From Psychrobacter glacincola (lineage in GTDB: Bacteria; Pseudomonadota; Gammaproteobacteria; Pseudomonadales; Moraxellaceae), in assembly GCF_904846215.1 (NCBI RefSeq), contig NZ_CAJGZK010000012.1, forward strand, positions 28,836-92,835: a stretch of DNA of 64,000 nucleotides. Direction: 5' to 3'. Under the pieces are notes generated by a model that saw only the letters and a program-made list of their open reading frames with translations, was not told the origin of the DNA and ran no database searches. Each line of letters starts with the position of its first letter. The stretch's first letter is position 1. The position numbers were made by a program, and so were the translations under genes. Shown piece after piece: positions 55,328 to 63,838 of the stretch.

Positions 55328-56385
55328 AAATACCTCTATGACTTATACCTTAGAACCTAACTCTAAAAACATCTTAGAGTGAGCGAGATAGTGTTAGACC
55401 AATTTAACAGTACCGCAAACTCAAAAACCGATATCAATCTATCTTTTCCATAATGATTGATTTTATCGTTCGGCTTTTATAAGTTCTAACATATGTTAAT
55501 TTTTAATTCGTGATCATAACTGGGTGGCAGTTTTTATAACCCACTTATGACACGCTCAAATGATAGTTAACAATCTTGATTAAAACATTCATCAACAACT
55601 AAAATTAGATACTAATCTTCGACAAACAGCCTTTTTAACATTGCAAAGTTAATAAAGGGTTTCAAGAGTCTTACGTATAAGTTTGTTATTAAACCGTTAA
55701 TTAAGTAGTGACTTTGAAAGTCTGAAATCTACAAGTTGCTAACTATACGGATGAGCTACAACGACAATATAATTAAATGCTAACTTTCTTAGTAGCTCTG
55801 TACAGGTTATGTATAAATGACACTAAGACGAGATTAACGCAAATAATTGTAAAAAACAAGGAATAAAACCTGTTGGGATTGAATCCTAAATACTTAATAT
55901 TAGTCATGGTTAATAAGAGTAATATTTACAGTTATCTCTAATAAAATCATGCATTTAGCTGTTCCACTAGAGTAGAGAGATGGTGGTTTTTATCACAGTT
56001 TATGTAGAATTGTTTACAAATAAGTTGGGCGCAAGTGAACTTATTTACAGCCAATCGCACATTCTGTGTAACTGCCACTTAGATTAAATACCTGACATTA
56101 CGATCATTAAACACAATTATTGAACACAATCATAAAGCAGACATGCATAGGTCAAACAGCAGTAAGCTTAGTGCGTGTCAATAAAACGACGGCTAGCTAT
56201 TACATTGACCGTCATAGAATGATGATTTATACGATTCTGGATATATTTCTAGGTTTTTGCCCATCGCATCCAAAATGGGCGCTGAATTTCCTATATAATT
56301 TGAACCATCTCATTATTGCTGATTCATTCAATTTAGGCTTTTTTCTTAGCAAAAAAGGCTTTTTATTAGGTAAAAAGGGCACTTT
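55328..56385. other. Long AT-rich intergenic region, no gene assigned
   Basis: 1,058 bp between divergent rlpA and rluF. I see no MITE copy, no convincing terminator and no tRNA. An open frame at 56120-56413 overlaps the rluF start, has no ribosome site and no protein-like pattern, so I do not call it. A small RNA or long leader could be present but is not visible by eye. Confidence 0.5.
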
Positions 56386-57372
56386 ATGTTTAACGCTTCC
56401 TCGACTCGTCTAAATAAATATATCAGCGAAAGTGGTATTTGCTCCAGGCGTGACGCTGACCGCTTTATTGAACAAGGTAATGTGTACATCAATGGCAAGC
56501 GTGCTCAAGTTGGCGCGCAAGTGGTTGCTGGAGATACGGTAAAAGTCAACGGGCAGCTCATTGAGCCGCGAGAAGCCGATGATTTTGTTTTTATTGTATT
56601 GAATAAGCCAGTGGGCATTGTGAGTACCACGGAAAGCTCGGAGAAAAACAACATTGTTGATTTTGTTAGACATTCGGTACGTATCTTTCCGATTGGCCGT
56701 TTGGATAAAGATTCCCAAGGTCTGATATTTTTGACCAGCAATGGCGATTTGGTGAACAAGGTATTGCGTGCTGGTAATAATCACGAGAAAGAGTATTTGG
56801 TAACGGTAAATAAACCGATAACGGACAGCTTTATTGAGGGTTTAGCGGGTGGTGTGCCAATGCTTGGCAAGATGACGAAAAAATGCCCGGTTACTAAGGT
56901 AGCGCCTAATGTATTTAACATCACGCTCGTGCAGGGTTTGAACCGTCAAATTCGTCGTATGTGTGAGCATTTTGGCTATGAAGTCACAAAGCTCGAGCGT
57001 ACGCGGATTATGAATGTGAGCCTCAAGGGTACTCCCGTTGGAGACTGGCGAGACTTAACACCAAAAGAGTTGTCTGATTTACTTAAATCTATAGAAGGTT
57101 CTTCTTCAGACGCGAGTACTCCAGCCAAGAAATCTCGTAATGCGTCGCGAAAAAATGCTCGTACTGATACCTCATCAAAGCCAAAAGTATCTTCAAAATC
57201 AACGGGAGCTGCAAAGGGCAATAGCAAACATCCCAAGGATGGTGCTAGAAAACCAGCGGATTCTAAAGGTAAAGATAGGCGTCCTTTTGGTGATGGCAAG
57301 AAGTCTCATGGCAATGGCAAACCGGCTACCAATGGTAAGCGCCCTTCAAAAGGTCGAAGTTCTAAGCGGTAG
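56386..57372 (+). CDS. rluF: 23S rRNA pseudouridine synthase RluF-like, basic tail
   Basis: A 328-residue RsuA/RluF-type synthase. N-terminal S4 RNA-binding domain ([20 protein letters not shown]), then the catalytic domain with [20 protein letters not shown] (catalytic Asp in GRLDKD) and [15 protein letters not shown]. The last 85-90 residues are Lys/Ser/Arg/Gly-rich and disordered-looking ([18 protein letters not shown]). E. coli RluF (290 aa) modifies U2604 of 23S rRNA and also tRNA-Tyr; RluB/RluE are alternatives. Confidence 0.88.
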   Translation: MFNASSTRLNKYISESGICSRRDADRFIEQGNVYINGKRAQVGAQVVAGDTVKVNGQLIEPREADDFVFIVLNKPVGIVSTTESSEKNNIVDFVRHSVRIFPIGRLDKDSQGLIFLTSNGDLVNKVLRAGNNHEKEYLVTVNKPITDSFIEGLAGGVPMLGKMTKKCPVTKVAPNVFNITLVQGLNRQIRRMCEHFGYEVTKLERTRIMNVSLKGTPVGDWRDLTPKELSDLLKSIEGSSSDASTPAKKSRNASRKNARTDTSSKPKVSSKSTGAAKGNSKHPKDGARKPADSKGKDRRPFGDGKKSHGNGKPATNGKRPSKGRSSKR

Positions 57373-57473
57373 TAGTTTCGCGATCATAAGTTTTTAACGT
57401 GTGACTGCTTTATTCATGTTTTAAATGTCCGTAAGCTAAATAATTTTAACTTTGACCTTAACAGGAGAATATT

Positions 57474-57917
57474 ATGTTTAAAATAAAAGTAGAACGCATT
57501 GTCAAAAAACCGATTGATGAGGTATTTGAGGCACTGAGTGACCACGCCAGTTATGGCTCATTTAAAGCTGTAGGTGTAGCTAAGTTGGTGAATGAAGGTA
57601 ACGACGAGCGCAATGGCGTTGGGGCTTTACGTACCATTCAATCGGGACCTGTTAAGTTTTGGGAGCGAATTACGGCGTTTGAGCGTCCTACTCATATGCA
57701 ATACCGAATCGAAAAATCTAGACCTATAAAAATGCAACATGATAAAGGCGTCATTGATTTGAAAGACTTGGGCGATGGAACCACACACGTGACTTGGGTG
57801 TCTGAGGGTCGATTGACTGTACCATTGCCATTAATCGGTCGCCTATTTGATCATCAAATGCAGAAACAAGGAACCATAGGGTTTAGTAGCATACTCAAAT
57901 CTATAGAAAGCCGCTAA
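57474..57917 (+). CDS. SRPBCC (START/Bet v1-like) domain protein
   Basis: A 147-residue single-domain protein of the helix-grip fold: starts FKIKVERIVKKPIDEVFEAL, has GVGALRTIQSGPVKFWERIT in the middle and ends with a long C-terminal helix (QMQKQGTIGFSSILKSIE). Such proteins bind hydrophobic ligands; the ligand is unknown. AGGAGAAT precedes the ATG. No obvious operon partner. Confidence 0.85.
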   Translation: MFKIKVERIVKKPIDEVFEALSDHASYGSFKAVGVAKLVNEGNDERNGVGALRTIQSGPVKFWERITAFERPTHMQYRIEKSRPIKMQHDKGVIDLKDLGDGTTHVTWVSEGRLTVPLPLIGRLFDHQMQKQGTIGFSSILKSIESR

Positions 57918-57991
57918 TCTAGCGGCAATGTTGGGGTCTTAATATAACTATCTAGTGGTGGCTTATTTTATTTGAGCCATCACTGGCAGCT

Positions 57992-58303
57992 TTAATCTGC
58001 TTTGTTCTTAGCAGCTTCAATCTCGTTAAAGCGCGCTAACTGCTCTTGTGTTGCTTTCTGTTGATGCTTCTCTTTCCACTCAGCATAAGGCATACCATAA
58101 ACCAGCTCGCGCGCATCCTCGTATTCGATGTCAATACCACGCTCTTCACCAGCAGCTTTATACCATTTGGATAAGCAGTTACGACAAAAATCTGCAAGGT
58201 TCATTAGCTCAATATTTTGTACATCTTTACGCTCATCTAAATGAGCCAATAAGCGACGAAATGCTGCGGCTTCTAATTCGATGTTTGATTCTAATTTTGC
58301 CAT
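57992..58303 (-). CDS. DUF1244 family protein
   Basis: A 103-residue cytoplasmic protein. The pattern AAAFRRLLAHLDERKDVQNI, ELMNLADFCRNCLSKWY and YGMPYAEWKEKHQ is that of DUF1244. Two Cys (FCRNC) could bind metal. Family function is not established. Upstream lies a short perfect inverted repeat TCATTTCA-AAAC-TGAAATGA (58329-58348) in its promoter region. Confidence 0.9.
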   Translation of the reverse strand: MAKLESNIELEAAAFRRLLAHLDERKDVQNIELMNLADFCRNCLSKWYKAAGEERGIDIEYEDARELVYGMPYAEWKEKHQQKATQEQLARFNEIEAAKNKAD

Positions 58304-58328
58304 AACATTTTTCCTAATTGTAATTGAG

Positions 58329-58348
58329 TCATTTCAAAACTGAAATGA
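58329..58348. promoter_or_regulatory. 8-bp inverted repeat upstream of the DUF1244 gene
   Basis: TCATTTCA and TGAAATGA separated by AAAC, 26 bp upstream of the start codon on the minus strand. It could be an operator for a dimeric regulator. Confidence 0.35.
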
Positions 58349-58522
58349 TACTAACGATAGAAATATCGCGCAACCTGTGTTGATCTATATTAAAAAAGTC
58401 TATTAGTAAACTTATTATAGTAAAGTTTATCAACTTAGAGTCTTTTAATCATAATATTGAGCCATTTTTCATTTCTATCTGCTCTTTGGTCAATCGCGAG
58501 CCAAGTTTCTGCTTTGAATTCA

Positions 58523-58546
58523 TGTATAAATTTTTTGTAGTCTCTG
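58523..58546 (-). repeat. MITE-like element, copy 14 (fragment ending at the IS)
   Basis: TGTATAAATTTTTTGTAGTC then TCTG matches the region of the family that reads TATAAATTTTTTGCAGCCTC then TG in copies 10 and 13. Similarity stops exactly where the IS3-family element begins. Confidence 0.65.
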
Positions 58547-58619
58547 GGTAATCCCCCCAGTAAATAAGAACACTTACAAATAGAGATTAACTGCTAAAAT
58601 AAACCAGCAGGAGAATCCT

Positions 58620-58886
58620 ATGAAAAAGACACGCTTTAGCGACAACCAAATCGTCAACATTCTTAAACAAGCAGAACAAGGTGAGCCTATTACTGAGCTC
58701 TGTCGTGACCATAATATTGGACAGAGCACTTTTTATAACTGGCGCTCTAAGTATGGCGTTATGGATGCCACGCTTATCAGTCGCTTAAAAGAGCTTGAGA
58801 TTGAGAATGCTCGTTTAAAGAAAATGTATGCTGATGAATGTCTTAAATCAGACATCCTACAGGACGCCATGACAAAAAAGTGGTAG
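58620..58886 (+). CDS. IS3-family transposase OrfA
   Basis: An 88-residue DNA-binding subunit: HTH from [20 protein letters not shown] to [13 protein letters not shown], then a leucine-zipper region [29 protein letters not shown] precedes the ATG. Its end carries AAAAAAG (58872-58878), a slippery heptamer for -1 frameshifting, so OrfA probably also gives an OrfAB fusion. Confidence 0.9.
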   Translation: MKKTRFSDNQIVNILKQAEQGEPITELCRDHNIGQSTFYNWRSKYGVMDATLISRLKELEIENARLKKMYADECLKSDILQDAMTKKW

Positions 58887-59710
58887 CGCCGCTTGGGCGC
58901 CGTGAGATGGCTTGTCACTACATTGAAGAGCGTGACATCAGCATACGCAGGGCATGTCTGATTTTTAATATCAGCGTGACTTGCTACTACCATAAGTCTG
59001 TCGCCTCTGATGAGAATAAGCAGATCGCTGACTTGCTCATAAATCTAACCGAGCAGAATAAGAATTGGGGCTTTGGATTGTGCTTCTTAACCCTACGCAA
59101 TGTGTTGGGGCTGCCATACAATCATAAGCGTGTGTATCGCATCTACTGCGAGCTTGAGCTCAACCTTAGGATCAAGCCTCGCCGCCGCCGTATCAAACGC
59201 GCCAAACCCGTGCCACTTGCTGTACCTGATAAGATAAATCAAAGCTGGAGCATGGACTTTATGCACGATGCCCTAACCGATGGCCGCGCCTTTAGGCTGT
59301 TTAACGTGATTGATGATTATAACCGTGAAGCCCTAACGGTTGAGATTGACTTCTCACTACCCGCTCAAAGAGTGATACGTAGCTTAAACCAGCTGATTGA
59401 ATGTCGAGGTAAACCTGTTCAAGTAAGGTGTGATAACGGCCCTGAATACATTAGTAATGCGCTCAAAGACTGGGCTTGTGATCAAGGCATTACGATAAGC
59501 TATATTGAGCCTGGCAATCCACAGCAAAACGCTTATGTTGAACGCTACAATAGAACCATGAGGTATGATTGGTTAAACCAAGAGCTGTTTACTACTTTAG
59601 CTCAAGTCAGAGAACAAGCTGAACACTGGTTATATCATTATAATAACGAGCGCCCAAACATGGGCAATGGCGGTTTTACACCTATACAGAAACTAAATCA
59701 GGCAGCTTAA
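58880..59710 (+). CDS. IS3-family transposase OrfB (DDE integrase domain)
   Basis: A 276-residue rve-type catalytic part. Catalytic acids: Asp in [18 protein letters not shown], Asp in VRCDNGPEY, Glu in NAYVERYNR. It is read in the -1 frame relative to orfA and most likely translated by frameshifting at A6G rather than from its own GTG. All motifs are intact, so the element may be active. Confidence 0.9.
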   Translation: MVAPLGRREMACHYIEERDISIRRACLIFNISVTCYYHKSVASDENKQIADLLINLTEQNKNWGFGLCFLTLRNVLGLPYNHKRVYRIYCELELNLRIKPRRRRIKRAKPVPLAVPDKINQSWSMDFMHDALTDGRAFRLFNVIDDYNREALTVEIDFSLPAQRVIRSLNQLIECRGKPVQVRCDNGPEYISNALKDWACDQGITISYIEPGNPQQNAYVERYNRTMRYDWLNQELFTTLAQVREQAEHWLYHYNNERPNMGNGGFTPIQKLNQAA

Positions 59711-59734
59711 TTCTATTTATTAAGTGTCTTATGG

Positions 59735-61411
59735 TTGGGATGGTTACCTTACACTTACGGACGGCTACGCGCTTTTCATCGATATCAGATGCAGTATTTT
59801 AATGCTCCTGATGTGGTTTTTGCATGGGGAGAAAACAAGCAGATCGTCAAAGCGAGTATGATATCCCCTCGAGTATATAACGCCATGCATAGCGCACTAC
59901 AAGTATCTGAATTAAACAAGAGTCAAAAGCTGTTATGCCAGACGATATTGATTCTAGCGTATCGTACTGGCATGCGTATTAATGAAATTGCAGGTATAAA
60001 ACTCAAAAATATAAAAGATCTTTCGGATATTAGCGTTGTACTTACGCCAAACCCTTATCTACGTCTTAAAAGTAGCAGTACTAAAAGAAGGATATTATTG
60101 GCGGCACTTTTAAAGAAAGAGGAGCTAAGAATAGTTACGTCGTTTATTGCTCAGCAAGAAAGAATGGGGGCGTCGTATTTGTTCTCACAAGGGGCTAGTA
60201 GGCAGCCACTACCGACGTACTTTTTTAGCAATTTGATGAGAATACTATGGGATAGAGTACTTGGACAAGATAATCACAATTATACTTTTCATAGTTTCAG
60301 GCATACGGCAATCAGTCAGCTGGCATTAGCCATCAATCAGTCTACATTAGCACAGGTAATGACTGATTATACTATCGAGGATTGCCAAAATATTGCTGAC
60401 AGTCTTGCTGGTTACCATCAAAATCAAGGTACTTGGTTTGGGTTAGCAAGCTTTGTAGGTCATCTGACTTGTGACACTACCTTTGAGCATTATATCCATA
60501 CCACACATTTATTAGCAGGGTGGCAGTTAAGCAGCGCTAAAATTGAAATACCTTTTACGGTACTACAGAATATAACTGCTATAGATTATCAAACTGTCAA
60601 TTATTATGATAAAACTGCCTATGACAAATCTACTAAGACAGTAGCGTTAAAAAAATTGAGGCCTTATTTTGCAAAAAAGCTAAAAGCACATCACAATCCT
60701 TTGTTTACAGCACCCGATGTGAGCGCTCAACTTATCCAGCAGAATACTGAAGATGATGCGATACATCGCTCTATTTTTATTGATACTAGATATGATGCTG
60801 TTATTAGCTTTATAAGAGAGATAGATAAAATCAGACCTGAGTTACGTGAAAAAGATTTGGAAAATATAGCGATAAAACACGGTATTTATCTAAACAATGC
60901 ACGAGAGTTATACAAAAACGCGAGTGGCTTAAATAATAACGCCAAGCTCATCACTCAAGTCAAAGATCAAACTGCTCAAGCGATTATTACCACGGCATTG
61001 GATAATGCTTATAACATGTCCGTACAGAAACCTGATACATTGCGAGAGTTTGTCAGGACCTATCAAAAAAAGCACATTACCTCTAGATCTTACTTAAAGT
61101 TTGGCATTAAAGAGTCTCAACATGAGTTATTGGCTGAGTTTTTGAAGATAGGCTGTGACATTATTGCTTCTCACCATTGGCAACTGACTTCTACCAAGAT
61201 AAAAGAGGTTAGGAAGTTCAAGAAGAAGCATAAACTCGATAGCACCATTAGGGTAGAAGCTAACCAAAACTGTGTAGGCTTTGAAGTTAGAGTTGTCAGA
61301 AAAATGAAATCCAAATCTGAAAAACAAGCTACTTATGAATCGTCCGGTGTTTTGAAGTTTTTGGGAGAGATGTTGGTAATGCTGCTTGACTGGAGTAAAG
61401 ATGAAGAATGA
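59735..61411 (+). CDS. Tyrosine recombinase, N-terminally truncated by the IS
   Basis: An open frame of 558 codons whose first codons come from the IS end; host-derived sequence starts around 59749 (TYGRLRAFHRYQMQYF). Catalytic residues of a tyrosine recombinase are present: Arg81 (YRTGMRINEIAG), His186-x-x-Arg189 (FHSFRHTAIS), His243 (FVGHLTCDTT) and Tyr253 (FEHYIHT). The gap between HxxR and the second His is larger than usual, and about 300 residues follow the Tyr, ending in a basic domain (KEVRKFKKKHKLDS). The arm/core-binding N-terminus is missing, so it is probably inactive. It looks like an island integrase. Confidence 0.8.
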   Translation: MGWLPYTYGRLRAFHRYQMQYFNAPDVVFAWGENKQIVKASMISPRVYNAMHSALQVSELNKSQKLLCQTILILAYRTGMRINEIAGIKLKNIKDLSDISVVLTPNPYLRLKSSSTKRRILLAALLKKEELRIVTSFIAQQERMGASYLFSQGASRQPLPTYFFSNLMRILWDRVLGQDNHNYTFHSFRHTAISQLALAINQSTLAQVMTDYTIEDCQNIADSLAGYHQNQGTWFGLASFVGHLTCDTTFEHYIHTTHLLAGWQLSSAKIEIPFTVLQNITAIDYQTVNYYDKTAYDKSTKTVALKKLRPYFAKKLKAHHNPLFTAPDVSAQLIQQNTEDDAIHRSIFIDTRYDAVISFIREIDKIRPELREKDLENIAIKHGIYLNNARELYKNASGLNNNAKLITQVKDQTAQAIITTALDNAYNMSVQKPDTLREFVRTYQKKHITSRSYLKFGIKESQHELLAEFLKIGCDIIASHHWQLTSTKIKEVRKFKKKHKLDSTIRVEANQNCVGFEVRVVRKMKSKSEKQATYESSGVLKFLGEMLVMLLDWSKDEE

Positions 61412-61430
61412 TTTAGCCTAGATTATAACG

Positions 61431-61622
61431 TCAGGCTGTGTAACTGAAATCTTCCAAGTTTAAGTCTGCAGATTTGACAGCATAGGTCAATGCAGTCTCT
61501 AGGTAGAAAATAGGATAGATACTACTCAATGGTCTGTTCTGCCAAGCGGTGATGTTAGCAAAGCTGCTAATACTACCAGCTATTTGCTCAGCCAGTTTGT
61601 TAATGTCAGATTGAGTAGTCAT
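61431..61622 (-). CDS. Small hypothetical protein (63 aa)
   Basis: The start MTTQSDINKLAEQIAGSISS has a good CGGAGAA 8 bp upstream on the minus strand, which supports it as a real gene. No signal or TM segment. Tail-to-tail with the recombinase (20 bp gap). Not recognised; may be island cargo. Confidence 0.55.
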   Translation of the reverse strand: MTTQSDINKLAEQIAGSISSFANITAWQNRPLSSIYPIFYLETALTYAVKSADLNLEDFSYTA

Positions 61623-61669
61623 TGCTTATTCTCCGGTTAGTGAAATATAAGCAGTGACACAGTTTTTAG

Positions 61670-61707
61670 AAAAGTTTCTAATGTTTACGTTTTCTTCAGC
61701 ATAGCTC
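61670..61707 (-). repeat. Solitary IS-end-like sequence
   Basis: AAGTTTCTAATGTTTACG followed by TTTTCTTCAGCATAGCTCA resembles the 5' flank of orfA of the downstream IS3 element (63460-63495): 18 bp identical (TTTCTTCAGCATAGCTCA) plus partial similarity inward. The orientation is the same, so the two sites are direct repeats flanking the TM2 gene and the IS. Confidence 0.6.
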
Positions 61708-61749
61708 AGTCTTATGCCAGGACACTTTTTAGAACACTACCTTTTTTAG

Positions 61750-62106
61750 TTATAATCCACCATATTTTCTGTTGAATTCAATGTCACTCATTAGTAGCAA
61801 GATGATAAACTCAATAAATGCTATGATTGCAGGTATAAAAGTCCAACAAAATAGTAAGTAGATAATACCCATTCCAACCTGACCCAAGTAAAATTTATGG
61901 ACTCCAAAAGCACCAAGGAAAAAAGCTAATAAAGCTGCTATTACCCTACTTTTACCATTCTGTGCTGATACAAACCCATTTGACATTGCTATCTGTCTAA
62001 CGCCACACTTAGGACATATTTCAGCTTTCATATTAATATTCGCTGCACAATCAGTACAAAATTTCTCATTTTCATTTTTAAATCTTTGAGTAGCTACGTT
62101 GTTCAT
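61750..62106 (-). CDS. TM2-domain protein with zinc ribbon
   Basis: A 118-residue membrane protein: an N-terminal zinc ribbon (FCTDCAANI and ICPKCGVRQ, four Cys, about residues 17-36), a basic linker, then a TM2 domain (KSRVIAALLAFFLGAFGVHK, FYLGQVGMGIIYLLFCWTFI) with two TM helices. TM2 proteins are common and of unclear function. It lies between the two IS-end-like repeats, so it may have been moved with them. Confidence 0.85.
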   Translation of the reverse strand: MNNVATQRFKNENEKFCTDCAANINMKAEICPKCGVRQIAMSNGFVSAQNGKSRVIAALLAFFLGAFGVHKFYLGQVGMGIIYLLFCWTFIPAIIAFIEFIILLLMSDIEFNRKYGGL

Positions 62107-62248
62107 AAATACATTCCTTAGATAAAATTTTAAATAAAAGCTATGATTTTTTTAAAATACAATTATGTAATTATTAATAGGTTTTCTAATATCGTATGTT
62201 ACTGACCCCTGCCGTCAATTCCGTACAGTCAAACTTGGGAGATTTTAG

Positions 62249-63082
62249 TTACGCAGCCTGACGATAATAATCAAACCACACCTGTCTTGGCGATTTATAG
62301 CCCAAGCCCTTTTGAATCCTAGTCTGATTATAATATAACTCAATATATCCAATGATATCGCTGATGGCTGCAAATCTTGTTTTATAGTCTTGGTGATACA
62401 CCAGCTCGTTCTTCCTTGCAGAGCAGTGCTCCTCACCCGAGAAGCTTTCTATTGGCGCATTGTCAAAGCAGTTGCCTTTAGCACTCATTGATCCTTTAAA
62501 CTGATGCTGCTTAATGATCTTATGGTACGCGTGGCTACAGTACTGACTGCCTCTATCAGACTGCACAATTAGCCCTTGGCTTGGCCCTTTATTTTTGATT
62601 GCCATATTGAGTGCACGGCATACTAAATCCGCTGTCATGCGCTTATTAATGGCGTAGCCGACCAGCTCTTTGGTGTATAAATCTTTTACTCCAGCTAAAT
62701 ACAACCAGCCCTCAAGCGTCCAAATATATGTGATGTCACTGACCCACGCTTGGTTAGGGCGACTGGCATCAAACTTCTGATCCAGTACGTTTGGATAGAC
62801 CAGCTTGTTGTGATTGGAGTCGGTGGTGACTTTAAAACGTTTGTGGCGACGGCATTTGATGCTATGTTCTTCTTTAATGCTTCTGACCATGTATGGGCTG
62901 ATATCATGCCTTTGTTCACTTAAATGAGCATGCAGACGCTCAATACCATAGCGCTCTTTAGTTTCACTGTGAGCAGCTCTAACCAATAGCTCAGACTGGT
63001 TACGATGTATCTGTTGGTCGCTGATATCGCGATTTATCCAGTCGTAATAGCTTGATGGCTTTACTTTCAAAACACGACACAT
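62249..63082 (-). CDS. IS3-family transposase OrfB
   Basis: A 277-residue catalytic part: the HTH_21 region (KPSSYYDWINRDISDQQIHR), Asp in SDITYIWTLEGWLYLAGV, Asp in IVQSDRGSQYCSHAY, Glu in NAPIESFSGEEHC, ending RIQKGLGYKSPRQVW. In the -1 frame the reading continues upstream to orfA (QLVRYAFIKDNQQIFSIT), so the true product is an OrfAB fusion made by frameshift. Confidence 0.9.
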   Translation of the reverse strand: MCRVLKVKPSSYYDWINRDISDQQIHRNQSELLVRAAHSETKERYGIERLHAHLSEQRHDISPYMVRSIKEEHSIKCRRHKRFKVTTDSNHNKLVYPNVLDQKFDASRPNQAWVSDITYIWTLEGWLYLAGVKDLYTKELVGYAINKRMTADLVCRALNMAIKNKGPSQGLIVQSDRGSQYCSHAYHKIIKQHQFKGSMSAKGNCFDNAPIESFSGEEHCSARKNELVYHQDYKTRFAAISDIIGYIELYYNQTRIQKGLGYKSPRQVWFDYYRQAA

Positions 63083-63132
63083 GCAAGTGATGCTAAATAT
63101 TTGCTGGTTGTCTTTAATAAAGGCGTACCTGA

Positions 63133-63429
63133 CTAACTGTGCTTTGCAAAGTACGCCGTGGCCTTTTTTAAGATCTCGCGTTCCTCTTCAGCGATTTTAA
63201 GCTGGCGTTTTAGCCGTTTCACTTCTTCAAGCGCACTCATAAGATCAGGATCATATTGAGCTGTTCCTGCAATTTTGCCTTGATTGGCTTTATTGTGCCA
63301 ATTAGATAGCGTTTGCATGGCGATACCAAGCTGCTTTGCAGTCGCTGAAATATTGCCATTATTATCCGCTATCTTCTTGACGGCTTCGGCTTTAAATTCT
63401 GTACTATAATTTCTGATCTTCTTGGTCAT
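63133..63429 (-). CDS. IS3-family transposase OrfA
   Basis: A 98-residue DNA-binding subunit: KKIRNYSTEFKAEAVKKIAD, HTH (ISATAKQLGIAMQTLSNWHN), then the zipper EVKRLKRQLKIAEEEREILK. The end encodes AAAAAAG (complement of CTTTTTT near 63162-63168), a slippery site for -1 frameshifting. GAGGAG lies upstream, inside the loop of an inverted repeat. Confidence 0.9.
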   Translation of the reverse strand: MTKKIRNYSTEFKAEAVKKIADNNGNISATAKQLGIAMQTLSNWHNKANQGKIAGTAQYDPDLMSALEEVKRLKRQLKIAEEEREILKKATAYFAKHS

Positions 63430-63460
63430 GGTAAACTCCTCATTGAGTCGTTAGTTTACC
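63430..63460 (-). promoter_or_regulatory. Inverted repeat enclosing the orfA ribosome site
   Basis: GGTAAACT (63430-63437 as read on the plus strand) and AGTTTACC (63453-63460) are perfectly complementary and enclose the GAGG ribosome site; the proximal arm touches the orfA ATG. It could be a hairpin that tunes transposase translation. Confidence 0.5.
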
Positions 63461-63495
63461 AAGTTTATCTCTACGGTTTCTTCAGCATAGCTCAT

Positions 63496-63838
63496 ACAAC
63501 TACAATTCAAAAGTTATTCGTAAGTCAACATGCTTTAAAGGTAAACAAGAAAAACAGATGATTAACTCTAATATTTACAATGAGCGGGTCTTGAGAAATT
63601 CTTTTTGAAGTACAAATAGCGGTATGCTAGCTCAGTAATTTTAATATGCTCACTATAACTGAGTCGAGTGACGATATAAGTTGAGCGATAAATAAGTTTT
63701 TTATGTTTATTTAAACTTATACTAGCTTACTCATATTTGTACTTAAGTTGCAAAAAGTTACCTAATTATTACAATCTATTATTATGCACTTTTATCGACT
63801 CATGGCAACTGAAATTTCATCATATTTAGGCATTTAAC
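63496..63838. other. AT-rich gap, no gene seen
   Basis: About 340 bp between the second IS and the IS630-like fragment. No open frame, RNA or repeat recognised. Confidence 0.5.

Larger units (their letters stand above)
58547..59748 (+). mobile_element. IS3-family insertion sequence (IS51/IS407-like group)
   Basis: About 1.2 kb. Imperfect terminal inverted repeats: left GGTAATCCCCCCAGTAAATA.AGAACACTTA and right (complement) GGTAACCATCCCAACCAT.AAGACACTTA. It encodes overlapping orfA and orfB. No target duplication is visible, which fits with a deletion on one side. Group assigned from OrfA (RLKKMYAD) and OrfB DDE motifs. Confidence 0.8.
62197..63495 (-). mobile_element. IS3-family insertion sequence (second, different element)
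   Basis: About 1.3 kb on the minus strand with orfA and orfB. The orfB-side end TGTTACTGACCCCTGCCGTC starts with the TG of IS3-type ends. The orfA side runs to TGAGCTATGCTGAAGAAACC, which does not mirror the other end, so the precise right boundary is uncertain. Confidence 0.65.

Noticed and set aside
56120..56413. Open frame of 97 codons before rluF
   Set aside because: It overlaps the rluF start, has no ribosome site and its composition looks like translated AT-rich non-coding DNA.
58547..61411. Integron or phage integrase with functional attachment site
   Set aside because: The recombinase lacks its N-terminus and no attachment repeats, tRNA or cassette array are visible.
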